Origin: Choanephora cucurbitarum
Taxonomy: Eukaryota; Mucoromycota; Mucoromycetes; Mucorales; Choanephoraceae
Assembly (NCBI GenBank): GCA_025331435.1
Contig: JAIWNI010000047.1
Coordinates: 124,001-188,000 of the forward strand
DNA: 64,000 bases
Direction of reading: 5' to 3'
This document shows positions 63,275 to 64,000 of the stretch, in pieces. Within the stretch, counting starts at the first letter, position 1; the number at the start of each line of letters is the position of its first letter. The translations under genes were made by a program, and so were the position numbers. Under the pieces are notes generated by a model that saw only the letters and a list, made by a program, of their open reading frames with translations, searched no databases and was not told the DNA's origin.

Positions 63275-64000
63275 ATGGATACTGAAATAAACAAAGAGCA
63301 TAAAAGCAATAATGAGAACAATCAAGGTAAATAAAAGATTGGAAATAAACTCTATTTGATAAAACAAACCTGCTTAAATTTCTTGTTGCTTTTTCTGTGT
63401 ACCTTTTTTTTATATACTGCTAATTATGCAATAGAGCGATCTTTGGTTCCTGCTAGCTCCAGTAGTGCCTTAGCTATCAACGATTCACTTGAAGTTCTGG
63501 ACTCCACTCTTATAGCCGATAAAGAAAGTAGTATGGTTGTGACAAGATGGTACAGTAATCGAGAATGCATTATTATTTATCACTGATCCAAATCACTAAA
63601 AAATAAAATTTATCATTGACAATAGGGTACGAGCCAATTATGTCGAAGAAAGAGAACACAACGTTCCTAGAAAAGATATGTTCGAACACTACAAAGCATA
63701 CTGTGTTACAAACGGTCTTCGTCCTGTCAATTCAGCTACATTCGGAAAACTGTTGCGTATCGTATTCCCTTCATTAAAGACGAGAAGGTTAGGTGTTCGA
63801 GGTCAATCAAAATATCATTATTGTGGTATACGTGTCAAGAATGCATATGATTCAGGGAACATGGCACTAATGAGGTAACATACTTGATTTGATTTTTATA
63901 CGATTCGTTATTCTAATAAATTTCAAGCGAGCATCAGAGCGTTAGGTCGCCTGCTGTCAGAGCAAGTGCATCTATTGGCTATCTTCCCTCGACAAGCACT
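63275..64000 (+). CDS. RFX-family winged-helix transcription factor (5' part)
   Basis: Exons 63275-63326, 63435-63549, 63626-63874 and 63928 onward; the gene runs off the window. The protein begins MDTEINKEHKSNNENNQ. The RFX DNA-binding domain is fully visible from about residue 57: WVRANYVEEREHNVPRKDMF, then YCVTNGLRPVNSATFGKLLR, IVFPSLKTRRLGVRGQSKYH and YCGIRVK. The GRRGQSKYHY-like core with conserved Arg, Lys and Tyr contacts X-box DNA. Fungal RFX proteins (Crt1, Sak1, RfxA) control DNA-damage response, cell cycle or morphogenesis. The C-terminal dimerisation part lies outside the window. Confidence 0.95.

Overview
This window is a 64-kb piece of a fungal nuclear genome, most likely an early-diverging (Mucoromycota/Mucorales-type) fungus. 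Genes are split by many short introns (mostly 50-65 nt) with GTAAGT-like donors, CTAAC/CTGAC-like branch sites and (T/C)AG acceptors. Intergenic DNA is AT-rich with homopolymer and pyrimidine tracts. An Integrator subunit 2-like gene, a complex missing from yeasts and filamentous Dikarya, also points to an early lineage. Species cannot be fixed from sequence alone.

Layout, left to right. 0-10 kb: 3' end of a coiled-coil protein gene, a seven-pass membrane protein, a Cdc10-type septin (minus) facing away from a 1600-residue kinesin-4-like motor (plus). 11-18 kb: a TALE homeobox gene, the mRNA 3'-end processing factor Rna14/CstF77, and a five-unit polyubiquitin gene (minus). 18.9-24 kb: four... 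specifically three consecutive minus-strand genes: a short INTS2-like protein, an Sds3-like histone-deacetylase subunit, and the PP1 regulator Sds22. 24-29 kb: an Ert1/AcuK-type zinc-cluster regulator (plus) and a tubby-C-terminal-like protein (minus). 29-37.5 kb: Cwh43 (GPI-anchor lipid remodelling), the AAA ATPase Rix7/NVL (ribosome export), and divergently from it ribosomal protein eL20. 37.5-46 kb: a gene-poor stretch with a small ORF, a methyltransferase, possible gene relics and a 187-bp TA-flanked inverted-repeat element (MITE). 46-52 kb: a 1460-residue PHD/zinc-knuckle protein, a 92-residue unknown protein, and a Pho85-type cyclin. 52-59 kb: another gene-poor stretch around RACK1/Cpc2. 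59-64 kb: an ADIP/Msd1-type spindle-pole coiled-coil protein, ribosomal protein eS28, and the 5' part of an RFX transcription factor.

Functional links: ribosome production and translation (Rix7, eL20, eS28, RACK1), RNA 3'-end processing (Rna14, INTS2-like), chromatin and transcription (Sds3, PHD protein, RFX, homeobox, Ert1-like), and cytoskeleton/cell cycle (septin, kinesin, Msd1-like, Sds22, cyclin). These are ordinary housekeeping genes and are not an operon or a defence island. The most notable observations are the apparently half-length INTS2, an 11-bp GC-rich word shared in the same orientation upstream of two ribosomal protein genes, the MITE, several inferred GC-AG introns, and very small exons (9-28 nt). 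All gene models were made by hand from reading frames, splice signals and family knowledge; none was tested against transcripts or databases.
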